From NCBI GenBank assembly GCA_963721005.1, contig CAVRHR010000003.1:1674001-1738000 (forward strand): a DNA stretch of 64,000 nucleotides, given 5' to 3'. A program made the position numbers and the translations under genes. The notes under the pieces are model-generated. The model searched no databases, was not told where the DNA came from, and saw only the letters and a list, made by a program, of their open reading frames with translations. This stretch comes from VAZQ01 sp963721005 (GTDB lineage: Bacteria > Pseudomonadota > Alphaproteobacteria > Rhizobiales > Xanthobacteraceae). This document shows positions 27,537-36,206 of this stretch, in pieces (positions within the stretch are counted from its first letter, which is position 1; each line of letters begins with the position of its first letter).

Positions 27537-27972
27537 GACTCGCGCAGAAACGGTGTTTTACTATTTTATTCGCGCGATCCAGACGACGCAGTTTTTTAAG
27601 ATCCCGCGCGAGCCGGCCGGCGCAACGCGGCAACAAGAACGGCGGCGATAGGCGACCGGCGGGGGTTTCTATGACCGACGACGATGCCAATCCGGCAAGA
27701 AACCTTGATGTAGATCAACACTCGACGGGCGGCTGCGGCGCTACACCTTAGTCGCGGCCCTCCCCACACGTGGGGTCGCGGCCCCGGCGCGAGGCCCCTT
27801 GTCCGTTTCTCCACCCGCGCCGGGGTCTTCATGATGCGCGGGCCGCCTCCATTTTCAAAACCAGCCACTAGGGATGCTTGGGGTTAAGGCGGATTACGAG
27901 TTGGGCTTTTTGACGCGCCCAAGCCCCCGAAGGGGCGCCCGACGCGGCAGCACGCGCGGCGCCGCTGAAGGT
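27537..27972. other. Intergenic with second FNR-type box and hairpin
   Basis: No gene supported. Contains the box at 27705-27718 and an inverted repeat GCCCCGGCGC / GCGCCGGGGT (27781-27826) that could form a hairpin. Confidence 0.45.
27705..27718. promoter_or_regulatory. FNR/FixK-type box TTGATGTAGATCAA
   Basis: Second perfect TTGAT-N4-ATCAA palindrome. Flanks resemble the first box (both followed by a GGCTGC within about 25 nt). No obvious downstream gene on either strand. Confidence 0.5.
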
Positions 27973-28515
27973 CTAAAGTAGGGCTATGGCTTTCAGGCGA
28001 TTGATAATCGAGGGGGCCATTGCCAGTGCCTCGCACCATACGGCGAGTTCACCGTTGACTAGGTCGGCTCTTCCGGTTGGAGATGACTTATCGTATTGAC
28101 CGCGCTGCGCCATGATGCAGGTCGTTCGGACGCCGGCAATCAGCGTATAAAATCGTGCTAGATCGAAGCAAATGTTGCCAAGCATCCCATTTTTTTCGAT
28201 TGAGGCGAGGAATAGAGGAAATTGATCGAGTGGTTCGTCATCCTCCTGGGCAAACCCTCGGATCGGGATATCCATCCCTTGCCTCAACTGTGTTTCCAAC
28301 TTCCGAGCGGCGTCGACGTGACATCGCCGCTCCATCAATTCAATGTAGGCATCGATTTCAGCAGCTAACGACGCGGCCAATGCCTGTTTCGCTTGAGTCC
28401 TCTCGTCCTGGTCTCGCGATCTTTGACCAAGATACGAAATGCCGCCGCCAACGAGAGTGCCCAAAAGTCCGCTGCCTGCCGCGATAAGCGAATTGATTAT
28501 GTTAGCGTCCGCCAT
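27973..28515 (-). CDS. Membrane-anchored hypothetical protein
   Basis: 180 aa from MADANIINSLIAAGSGLLGT behind GGAGGGCAC. One N-terminal glycine-rich membrane helix (AAGSGLLGTLVGGGISYLG), a charged coiled-coil-like segment (RSRDQDERTQAKQALAASLA), then a soluble helical domain. The layout 'GSGL.G..VGG..S..GQ' followed by charged helices is common in small phage/plasmid-associated membrane proteins. Function unknown. Confidence 0.65.
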   Translation of the reverse strand: MADANIINSLIAAGSGLLGTLVGGGISYLGQRSRDQDERTQAKQALAASLAAEIDAYIELMERRCHVDAARKLETQLRQGMDIPIRGFAQEDDEPLDQFPLFLASIEKNGMLGNICFDLARFYTLIAGVRTTCIMAQRGQYDKSSPTGRADLVNGELAVWCEALAMAPSIINRLKAIALL

Positions 28516-28561
28516 GTGCCCTCCTGGACCTAAAATATCCGAATCGCGCCCTTCAGAACTC

Positions 28562-28837
28562 TCAGTGCCCGGCAAGTATCGTCACCGTGACACCGACGAT
28601 TCCGATCAGGACAGCACCGACGGCAGCCCAAAATGTCCATTTCACATACCAGTGCGTCGAATGCTCACGTTGTTCGCGGTCCTTCTCCTTTTGACGGAGC
28701 CAGCGAAAAGCGTACTGGCGTTTCGGCTCATCAGAAATCCCGACACCCACGCCGCCGCGCAATTGAAGGTCGTTGCGTATCGCGGACTCTCCGATTGCCT
28801 CGAACTCTGCCTTCCATGTTGCCTCTTGTTGGGTCAC
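28562..28837 (-). CDS. Small C-terminally anchored membrane protein
   Basis: 91 aa from the GTG at 28837 (GGGGGGA upstream): charged soluble part (TWKAEFEAIGESAIRNDLQL, FRWLRQKEKDREQRE) and a C-terminal membrane helix (FWAAVGAVLIGIVGVTVTIL). It precedes the membrane-anchored gene at 27973-28515 with about 45 bp between; the pair may be an operon. Start is uncertain. Confidence 0.55.
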   Translation of the reverse strand: MTQQEATWKAEFEAIGESAIRNDLQLRGGVGVGISDEPKRQYAFRWLRQKEKDREQREHSTHWYVKWTFWAAVGAVLIGIVGVTVTILAGH

Positions 28838-28911
28838 GGCGGATCGGTCCCCCCTTCGCTGATCAAAGCCGCCAGCACCGCGCGCCCCTGAGTTGGTCAG
28901 AGTGTAATCGC

Positions 28912-29091
28912 ATGGCAGAACCCCCGCCGGGCAAGGACCGGCCGCGCATTTTGGCGGCGCGCGCCGGGCCACCGGACACGCACGGACGGCCACGCGGCGC
29001 AGCCTACCGGGCGTTCTGGCGCAGTCGAACGCTCGGCAAAATTAGCCCAGCGTTAGCCCGACATCGGAGTGATCTCGTCCCTATCGCATAA
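28912..29091 (+). CDS. Possible small basic protein
   Basis: 59 aa, MAEPPPGKDRPRILAARAG and on to RSRTLGKISPALARHRSD. Arg/Pro-rich, no motif; could be a chance frame in GC-rich DNA. Listed because the surrounding 260 bp hold nothing else. Confidence 0.22.
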   Translation: MAEPPPGKDRPRILAARAGPPDTHGRPRGAAYRAFWRSRTLGKISPALARHRSDLVPIA

Positions 29092-29105
29092 GTCTTTGAA
29101 AACAT

Positions 29106-29150
29106 TGGAGCGGGTGAAGGGAATCGAACCCTCGTCATCAGCTTGGAAGT
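29106..29150 (-). pseudogene. tRNA-Gly(TCC) 3' fragment (att-site relic)
   Basis: The minus strand reads CTTCCAAGCTGATGACGAGG, then GTTCGATTCCCTTCACCCGC and TCCA: the anticodon loop, T-arm, acceptor strand and CCA of tRNA-Gly. The 5' half is absent. Fragments that keep exactly the 3' half are typical left-overs of tRNA-targeted integration. Confidence 0.8.
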
Positions 29151-29302
29151 CTGGTGCGCGACGAACTCGATGCCGTCGGTCAAGCGAGGGCGTCGTCGCA
29201 TTCGCCTTTCCTAGAAACCGATGGTCCGTGCGGGAGGCGTAGGGAAGAATTGGGTTTCGTTCCCCATATCAGGCCCCGTAGCGATCGAAATCGGAAGAAA
29301 GT

Positions 29303-29349
29303 TGGTCGGAGTGGCAGGATTTGAACCTGCGACCCCCACGTCCCGAACG
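29303..29349 (-). pseudogene. tRNA-Pro(CGG) 3' fragment (att-site relic)
   Basis: The minus strand reads GTTCGGGACG, then GGGGGTCGCAGGTTCAAATC, CTGCCACTCCGACCA: anticodon loop to CCA of tRNA-Pro. The 5' half is missing. It lies beside an integrase C-terminal fragment, as expected for an attachment site. Confidence 0.8.
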
Positions 29350-29365
29350 CCAGGGCATCCCTCAT

Positions 29366-29632
29366 CTACTTTGAATAACCAGCGATTTTCGTGACGTTCG
29401 AATGCGTCCGTTCGCTTTCTGTTGTGGCTTTCCTTTGGCGAACCATTGGCGCCCGGTCGAATGCGTTCCGAGGCCCTTTCAAGTGGTCCGGATGGTGGTG
29501 GCCGTATGTGTCGTCGAGCTCCTTGGCCGTCATGCCGAGATATTCGGCTGCCTCCCATTTGTCCGTGCCGAGCTGCATCAGCCAAGTGGCGGCGGTGTGC
29601 CGCAGGACATGCGCGCATCCACGATCGGCGGC
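29366..29632 (-). pseudogene. Tyrosine recombinase (integrase) C-terminal fragment
   Basis: VLRHTAATWLMQLGTDKWEA, then AEYLGMTAKELDDTYGHHHP carries the Arg-His box, the second His and the Tyr-Gly-His-His-His-Pro ending of phage-type integrases. The catalytic N-terminal half is missing. It ends 17 bp from the tRNA-Pro relic. Confidence 0.75.
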
Positions 29633-29894
29633 GAGCCATCGTGGCAGTGGAGACGCACCCGGAGCGAGGCGCTGTGTCCGGCACAACATCGCGGGCGCCT
29701 CGACGAATTGTGTTGGCAATTGCTCCGGGTCCACGACCGGGTGCCGTCCGAGCGAACGATCAGGGCGGCGCTGGCGCGTGCTGCGTCGCGACCTCCTCTA
29801 TACGTGGTTCGGCCGCCGCGCGGTGTGCCCGTCCCCCCGCACGATCCCACCAACGGCGTCGGGGCCTCAAAACCTTCGGCCAGTAGTTTTGGTA

Positions 29895-30263
29895 TCAGGC
29901 AGGCTTCAAAGCTTTCTCAATACATCCGATAAGGTGGTCTGGATTGAGCGGCTTTTTCAGGAAGCCAACAGCTCCGGCCTTCATGGCTCGTGCCCGCACG
30001 CCATCATCAGGATAGCCGGTCATGAAAATAATGGGGATGCAATGACCTCGGGCGATTAGGCGGTCTTGCAAATCAATGCCGCTCGATCCCGGCATCTGCA
30101 CATCGGTGATGAGGCACGACGTGTCCTGTACTTGCTCGGATTTAAGGAATTCCTCGGCCGAGGCAAACGTGGAAGTTTGGTAGCCCAGAGATTGCAGGAA
30201 CGTTTTCGTCGATTCGCGCACGATTTCATCGTCATCGACAATCGCGATCAATACCCGAGACAT
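29895..30263 (-). CDS. Stand-alone response-regulator receiver protein (FixJ/CheY-like)
   Basis: 122 aa from MSRVLIAIVDDDEIVRE. Complete receiver domain: acidic pair DDD (10-12), phospho-acceptor D54 in LITDVQMPG, T82 in FMTGYPDD, K103/K104 in FLKKPL. No output domain follows. Sequence type (FASAEEFL, DVQMPGSSGIDLQ) is that of FixJ-family receivers. A MASE4 histidine kinase lies 2 kb away but in the opposite orientation; pairing is only a possibility. Confidence 0.9.
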   Translation of the reverse strand: MSRVLIAIVDDDEIVRESTKTFLQSLGYQTSTFASAEEFLKSEQVQDTSCLITDVQMPGSSGIDLQDRLIARGHCIPIIFMTGYPDDGVRARAMKAGAVGFLKKPLNPDHLIGCIEKALKPA

Positions 30264-30453
30264 AGTTCGCCCCCGCCAGTGGTAAAGTGATGCTACGTTG
30301 ACCTGGGTAGGATGGAAAGCGGTGCAGGCGGCTTTTCTTCCTAGTGGCGTTTTCGATTTCACATTTTTGTGTCGTGCTACAAATCCGCACACTCCCACTA
30401 CAGCATTACCCGCTAGGATTTCTCAGGGGCGACCTATACTCGTTGGGAATGCA
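30264..30453. other. Upstream region of the receiver gene
   Basis: Short intergenic piece that should carry the receiver gene promoter; no clear box seen. Confidence 0.3.
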
Positions 30454-30645
30454 ATGATGTGCAATCGGAACGCCGGGGCGGCGCAGAGGCCGCCGACTGT
30501 TGGTAGATCATGTCTGCAAGATCAGCAATTTGCGGAACGCTTACGCATTGCCGAACGTATCGTTCAAGCCTTTCGCGAAGCCGGGTACTCTTGCGAGATC
30601 GGGAACGGTGGACGATCAGCGCCCCGCGAGCGCGCCGACAACTGA
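30454..30645 (+). CDS. Possible small hypothetical protein
   Basis: 63 aa, MMCNRNAGAAQRPPTVGRSC, then FAERLRIAERIVQAFREAGY with a plausible amphipathic helix. Weak GGGAA ribosome site. No family recognised. Confidence 0.35.
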   Translation: MMCNRNAGAAQRPPTVGRSCLQDQQFAERLRIAERIVQAFREAGYSCEIGNGGRSAPRERADN

Positions 30646-30791
30646 TCCATCATCCCCTGGGCGGGCCGCCGCGCTAATTAGCCGGCCTCGCAGGACGCCC
30701 GCGCGAGCCCGACCTGCCGCCCTTTTCCCTCGCCGCTTTTCGTTGCCCACGATCAGTGCTTCGCTCCAGCACATCCGAGCTGGAGATGCCA

Positions 30792-31885
30792 ATGAGCGAG
30801 CAACCAACCGCCTTAACTCCCGCGACGTGGTCTGACTACGCGCCGCTATCGAGCACCAACTATCGACCAAGCAACATCCACACGGACGCGCTCGAATATT
30901 TACCGAAGGCAGCAGCGGCCCGGCTGCGAGAAATTCGCGACCGCGCGGGCAATGCTCACGCTTTGTTGGATGCGGTCGGCTTCGACGTACTGCATGAGGT
31001 GACCACGGAAAAGCAAAAAATTGGTGCCCGGCTCCGCCAATTATGCGGTCACCCGCAGGATGATGGGCTCGGCTTAGGGCCAGAAACTCGCTCTGTGATC
31101 GAAGCCCAGGCGCAACTCGCGCGAGTTTCAGACGACCTGCAGCGACTGCAGGCGCGTCATGACGAGCGGGCGTTGGCGTGGCGGGCGGCTTCCGGCGTTG
31201 TCGCGGCCGTTGAGGCTTTCTTGCGCTCGGGCGTGCCCGGCGGCAGTTCGCTGGAAGATTTCGTAGGCCCGGAGCCGAAGCTGCAACGGGGCGAAGCCGT
31301 GCTGGATGCCGTCGAGCGCTTGCGCCGGCGCGGGCGAGAGCTGCGGGCCGATCTGAATCGCATCGAGAGCGCGCCGTTTCCGAGCAGCCACGCCCGCGCC
31401 AAGATCAAACGAGAGGTGGAAGCGTTGGCCCAGCAAGGTGCGCCAATCGTGTCCAATGTGATCGAGCACGACGGCAGCGTCGTTTGGCCGATGGAGAGCG
31501 TGCGGTCGCGCGTTTACGCCGAGCAGCGCGCGCCGCTGGTCTTTAACGAACAGCCGAACGCCCTCGCCCTGATAGCTTGGCTGCATAAGGATTTGCTGCT
31601 CAAGCGTTTGGATGCCCTGGTGTCCGAGGAGCGCAGGATGATGCCCTGAGCATTGAGGCGAGAGAGCTTGCTGCCACCACCGTGCAGGCCGATCTGATCG
31701 CCACGGAGCGCGAGGAAGCCTATTTCGTTTTCGCTGCCCAGCGCGAAGGTCTGCCGGTCGAGCACGGGCACGATATTTCGCAACTCGCGTTGCTGAATAT
31801 CGAGTTGGTCACGCGCGTCGCCGGCGCGTTGCCGGGAACCAGCCCGGCGATGGTGGTCGATGTCCTGATGCCACGGGGGCGATGA
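30792..31885 (+). pseudogene. Large helical hypothetical protein, frameshifted near 3' end
   Basis: Starts MSEQPTALTPATWSDYAPLS with GGAG 6 nt upstream. Mostly helical with coiled-coil-like stretches (AQLARVSDDLQRLQARHDER, DAVERLRRRGRELRADL) and a motif SNVIEHDGSVVWP. Reading stops at 31649 after EERRMMP. One extra G at 31636-31637 would give EERRDDALSIEARELAATTV and continue through ATEREEAYFVFAAQREGLPV to 31885 (about 364 aa). The downstream frame has clear coding character. Probably of phage or plasmid origin; function unknown. Confidence 0.65.
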
Positions 31886-32264
31886 ACACGGGATTCGTGC
31901 CGCTGGGCTTGATCCTCCCGGCGCAGGCACGAACGGCGCGGTTCTCGCGCCACACGCGGCGGCGGCCGTCGCGCAAGGCAGGGCGCTCGCTGGCGCAGGC
32001 GTCTTGTCCGGGCGGAGTGGCCGGTGCGGGCTGCTCCGCCCAACCTCTGTGAACTTCGAGCTGATCGATGACCTCGCGCAAACGGCCGATTAGCTCGGGA
32101 TGCGGCGCTGCCCGCTCTCGTGGCGATGCTTGGTGGTGGCTCGCCGGTAATCCGACGTTAGCCAACTCAATGATCTCCTCGCCGGCATACCTCCACCGCC
32201 GCCGCGAATTAGCGTATCGTCACCGGGAGTTGTCCCGGCGTGGGGACTTGGTTTTTTTGTTGGC
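31886..32264. other. Intergenic region upstream of the kinase
   Basis: About 380 bp. A minus-strand frame across it has no recognisable motif and overlaps the preceding gene, so it is not called. Confidence 0.35.
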
Positions 32265-33827
32265 GTGGCAATGGAGCGGAGCGACACTGCAGATACGTGG
32301 CTGGACCTGCCGCCGACACCGCTGCAAACGCGGTGGGCGCTCGCGGTCACCGCAGTTATGCTTGCCGGATTCGCGGCAGTCGTTCCGATCGCCGGCAGGC
32401 CGCTAGTCGAACTCAATGCGTTCTTCCCGTCGCTCGACGCCATCGTGTTCGTCAGCGACCTGATCACTGCGGTCCTGCTGTACGCGCAGTTTTCGGTCTC
32501 ACGCTTGCGCGCGTTGCTCGCGCTTGCGACGGGATATCTGTTCACGGCGTTGATCGTCATTCCGCACGCATTGACATTCGCCGGGGCATATTCGCCAACC
32601 GGACTCCTCGGAGCAAACATCCAGACCGGATCATGGCTCTTTATTTTCTGGCACATCGGCTTTTCAGGCGCGCTGCTCGCCTATGTGGTGCTGAGTGAAG
32701 AATGGCTCGCTGCGCGCGTTTCCGAGGTGTGGGTGCTGCCGGCGATCTGGTGGTCCACGGCAGGCGTGATCGGCCTGGTCTGCGCCCTGACCTGGCTCGC
32801 AACTGCGGGCGCCACGCTGCTGCCGCCAATCATTCTCGACCAGCGCCGCATTAGTCCGATTGTGGTCTATCCCATTTCATTCGCGATACTGATCTCGCTT
32901 GCCGCACTCCTCCTGCTGTTGCGCCGACGCCGCTCCGTGCTCGGCCTGTGGCTGATCGTGGTAGCGCTAGTCACAATCCTTGAACTGGCGTTCAGCGGTT
33001 TGCTACCCACAGTCCGTTTCAGCGCCGGATTCTATGCCGGACGCGCGTTTTCGCTGCTGACCGCGAGCATCGTACTGATCGTGATGCTCGCGCAGACGAC
33101 GCACCTCTACGTGCGGCTCGCACGCTCAAATGCGATGTTGCGGCGTGAGAAAAACAACAAGCTGATGACCTTCGAGGCCCTGACGTCATCGATCGTGCAT
33201 GAGGTAAGACAGCCGCTCACAGGAATCCCGGCCATGGGTGGGGCTATTCTGCGCCGCCTCAAGAAATCGCCGCCGGACCTCCAGAATTTGGAGTCGATGA
33301 TCTCCGGAATAGTTGACGCGAGTCATCGCGCGAATGCAGTGCTGGAGAGCGTGCGCGCGCTATTTGCCAAAGGCGAGCTGCACAAAGCCCCCGTCGACAT
33401 GAACGATCTGATCGCCGAAATAGTGCGCGTCTTGCGGCCGGAGCTTGACAGCCGCAAGGTTGAAACAAGACTGGCCCTCGATTCCGCGCTGCCGCCGGTC
33501 TCAGGTCACAGAGGCCAGCTGCAGGAAGTCATGATCAACCTGATCCACAACGCGCTCGATGCGATGGCCTCGGCGGACGGGCGGCGCGTCCTGAAGATCA
33601 GAACAGAGCCAACAGCGGGCGGTGCCGCGATCGCCGTAGAGGACACGGGGCCCGGCGTCAGCCCTGAACAAGCCGGGGGGATATTTGATGCGTTCGCTTC
33701 GACAAAGCCGAACGGAATGGGACTGGGCCTTGCGATCTGCCGGATGATCGTGGAGCGCCACGAGGGAAAACTCTCCTTCTCCGCCGCCAACCCGCGCGGG
33801 GCGATCTTCAAGGTTGTGTTACCGTAG
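32265..33827 (+). CDS. Membrane sensor histidine kinase with MASE4 domain
   Basis: 520 aa (GTG at 32265 or ATG at 32271). Seven to eight membrane helices in residues 25-280, in the MASE4 pattern (SLDAIVFVSDLITAVLLYAQ, ALATGYLFTALIVIPHALTF, GSWLFIFWHIGF). Then HisKA with phosphorylated His312 in SIVHEVRQPLTG, N box NLIHNALDAM, G1 DTGPGV, F/G2 FDAFASTKPNGMGLGL. It phosphorylates an unknown partner regulator; MASE4 domains are thought to sense membrane-related or aromatic signals. No response regulator is adjacent in the same direction. Confidence 0.9.
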   Translation: MAMERSDTADTWLDLPPTPLQTRWALAVTAVMLAGFAAVVPIAGRPLVELNAFFPSLDAIVFVSDLITAVLLYAQFSVSRLRALLALATGYLFTALIVIPHALTFAGAYSPTGLLGANIQTGSWLFIFWHIGFSGALLAYVVLSEEWLAARVSEVWVLPAIWWSTAGVIGLVCALTWLATAGATLLPPIILDQRRISPIVVYPISFAILISLAALLLLLRRRRSVLGLWLIVVALVTILELAFSGLLPTVRFSAGFYAGRAFSLLTASIVLIVMLAQTTHLYVRLARSNAMLRREKNNKLMTFEALTSSIVHEVRQPLTGIPAMGGAILRRLKKSPPDLQNLESMISGIVDASHRANAVLESVRALFAKGELHKAPVDMNDLIAEIVRVLRPELDSRKVETRLALDSALPPVSGHRGQLQEVMINLIHNALDAMASADGRRVLKIRTEPTAGGAAIAVEDTGPGVSPEQAGGIFDAFASTKPNGMGLGLAICRMIVERHEGKLSFSAANPRGAIFKVVLP

Positions 33828-33941
33828 AGCCGTTTGGCTTACTGAGCACGCGCGAGATCGAGCCACGGCGCAAGATCAACATTCGGGTTCCCGTCCAAGC
33901 GCCGAGTTCGTTGCGATCCAGCCGAGAAAAGAAGGGCGGCG

Positions 33942-34298
33942 TCAGTGCTGCCGCCGTTTGCGCACTATGTCGATCAGCGGCCGATGAAGCTCGGCAAGAA
34001 ATGCCGTCGCGTTGGGGTAATCCAACGTCGGGCCGGCACCCACGCACATGAGCTGCACCTCGAGCAATTCCAGCAACCCGCCACGCATCGCCCTGTTGAC
34101 GTTCGCGAGATTGGCAAAAGTGACGTAATCGACCGCGTCCAGCGTCTCGGCGATCCGCTGAAGCCCGCGCCGGTGATCGTCCGCGCATGGGCTGGCCGAA
34201 TTGGTGGTGGTGGTCGCGATCAGTTCGCGAAGCTCGGCGATAAAGCGGTCCGTGCGCTCGACCTGCGCCGCGACCTCAGCGGCGGTCATCTCGGTCAT
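33942..34298 (-). CDS. Hypothetical protein
   Basis: 118 aa: MTEMTAAEVAAQVERTDRFI, LQRIAETLDAVDYVTFANLA, LLELLEVQLMCVGAG, then DYPNATAFLAELHRPLIDIV. Helical; no signal peptide; no family recognised. Its upstream side was cut by the IS630-A fragment 60 bp away, which may have removed its promoter. Confidence 0.5.
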   Translation of the reverse strand: MTEMTAAEVAAQVERTDRFIAELRELIATTTTNSASPCADDHRRGLQRIAETLDAVDYVTFANLANVNRAMRGGLLELLEVQLMCVGAGPTLDYPNATAFLAELHRPLIDIVRKRRQH

Positions 34299-34357
34299 GC
34301 TTTGGCATCCAGTGGCGGTTCGCCGCACTGATCGGCCATCCGGCTCGCGGCTTCGGA

Positions 34358-34866
34358 TAGCCCAAGTCCTTCAAGGCGCGATAGATCGTGTCGTCCGACA
34401 CCGAGAGTGCAAATTCCTCGTAGAGCCGCATGATCAGATCGCAAGCCCGCCAGCGAACCACACCGTGGATTGCAGGGGTCGGGCCCTCCTCCACGATCCG
34501 GGCGAGAAAGGCCCTGTGCGTGTCGTCGAGTATGGGCGGCACCCCAGGCGAAGGTATGTTGATGAGACCGTCCGGGCCTTGCTCATTGAAGCGGATCACC
34601 CAGTCCCGCAGCGTCTGGCGATCCATCCCGCCGATCTTCGCTGCATCCTCCCGCGCGACCCCATCGAGCACCGCCGCGATCGCCAACAGCCGGCGCGCTT
34701 GCGCCGCATCCTTCGCGTGCTTCGCAAGCCGGCGAACCTCGCTGGCCGTATAGTCCGTCCGCACAGGAATAGCTCGGCCCATGGCAAACGCCCTTCGTTT
34801 GCCACCTTGAATCATGCCGTAGCTGATTCTGTGAATCCGGAAAGAGTCAGCCATTCGGCGAATTGG
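34358..34866 (-). mobile_element. IS630-A right-half fragment
   Basis: Nearly identical to the right part of 17343-18502, with the outer end CCAATTCGCCGAATGGCTGA next to TA at 34867-34868. Only the N-terminal transposase domains remain (MGRAIPVRTDYTASEVRRLA to RALKDLGY); the DDE part is missing, so it cannot move alone. Confidence 0.85.
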
Positions 34867-34948
34867 TATTAGTCCTGGCGCTCGGGTCGAGCTTGATTTG
34901 GGCCTTTCGGGGCTTTCGGAGCTGAACGTAAGCGGAAGCGCCACCGAT

Positions 34949-35908
34949 CTAATCGTCCTTCGCGGCCACGTAAGCGTGGTAGCTACACAGCTCTCCGTTC
35001 ACAGAATAGTCATAGGCGCTCAACCCTGCGCCGCAAACGGCACAAGTGGCGTCCGCTGGAATCTCGAAATCGCAAGCAGCGCACCGTGCCTCCGCGAGGA
35101 CATAGGTCTCCTCGCCGCATTCCGGGCACGTTTCAATCGGGGGGTCGCCGCCATCCTTGACGGCCATATGAGCCTCGCCACCAAAAGCAGCGTCAAACGC
35201 CAAGCTTAACACCGGACCAAGTTCGTGATCTTGCCCGCACGCGGTGCACTGGAGCCCCACCATTGACTGATCGGTATTACCAGGGTCGCGCTGTCGAATT
35301 AGAGAGGAGCGGCAGGAAGGGCAGATTAGCTCATTGAGCGCCGCCGCAGCGGCTTCCGTCGCCCACGACACGTCACTTAGCGTCGTCCGGCAAGCCAGCA
35401 GCTCGGCCTCGAACAAATCCGCATTCTCAAGCAATGCGTTCCAGCAGTCCGGTCCAAGTGTCTTGAGAGGGTCTTCGTGCAGGACGTCTACCAGCAGGTG
35501 CCGGATCAGCAGGAAAGCGTCGGCGACGGCTTCTTTTGCTCTGTCTCGCGTGCCTTGCAGATAAGCGTGCTCGATGTGGTTGCGAATGTTCGAGATCCCC
35601 TCGAACCTCTTCCAATCAAATTTGATGCGGAACTCGTTAAATCGGCGCCTGATTTCTTCAACCCCGACAGTGTTGCGGCCGACTTGCGCGATAGAGATTT
35701 TACCCGCTGCGTCGCGCCGAGGCTCAAACCGTTGCGCAAGCAGCAATTCATCGGTAGGAGATAGGCGACGAAGTTTTTCCTTACAGAGCAAGAGCACTCC
35801 GGCGTGAACGTTTCGGACGGCGGACAGCACGCGCCGATCATCGTTCTTCAGGAGGTCTTCGACCCCAATTTGGATGGATTCGATGGCATTTGCAAAGAGA
35901 GGGCTCAT
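34949..35908 (-). CDS. Zinc-ribbon protein with HEPN-like motif
   Basis: 319 aa. The N-terminal about 190 residues are helical and include ISNIRNHIEHAYL, where Arg109-x4-His114 fits the R-x4-6-H signature of HEPN ribonucleases. The C-terminal third has five C-x2-C knuckles (CPSC, CTAC, CPEC, CAAC, CAVC), i.e. two or more zinc ribbons. HEPN domains often occur in toxin and antiviral proteins, but the motif alone is weak evidence. Immediately flanked by the IS630-A fragment, no neighbouring partner gene seen. Confidence 0.7.
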   Translation of the reverse strand: MSPLFANAIESIQIGVEDLLKNDDRRVLSAVRNVHAGVLLLCKEKLRRLSPTDELLLAQRFEPRRDAAGKISIAQVGRNTVGVEEIRRRFNEFRIKFDWKRFEGISNIRNHIEHAYLQGTRDRAKEAVADAFLLIRHLLVDVLHEDPLKTLGPDCWNALLENADLFEAELLACRTTLSDVSWATEAAAAALNELICPSCRSSLIRQRDPGNTDQSMVGLQCTACGQDHELGPVLSLAFDAAFGGEAHMAVKDGGDPPIETCPECGEETYVLAEARCAACDFEIPADATCAVCGAGLSAYDYSVNGELCSYHAYVAAKDD

Positions 35909-36206
35909 CTGAAGCGTGTGCCTTTACGGGCCGCGCCGGCGATGTGTGCGGCGAGTGCCCTCATTCACCGCTGACATGTTCGCAGCGCCGGAACTCGGGA
36001 TTCCGCGTGTCTGCCTTGTCAGGTGGCCAAGCGTCAAGCGCAATCAAGCGAGCCTGGCCCATCCGGCGGGGATGGTGGCAGCCGGCGATCGTCTTCGTCG
36101 AGTTCGTCGTCGTCGATCGGGTCCCCTCCCGCCGCGGGGTCCGGCTGGCGCGGCAGAGAATGGTAACGCAGCGAGTGTTGCACCGACCTCGGCCCGACCG
36201 AGACCC

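Noticed and set aside
27671..27751. 26-codon frame MTDDDANPARNL over the second FNR-type box
   Set aside because: Too short and without ribosome site; the palindrome is better explained as a regulatory site.
31809..32165. 118-codon minus-strand frame
   Set aside because: Overlaps the end of the corrected helical protein on the other strand, has no ribosome site and no motif; not strong enough to call.
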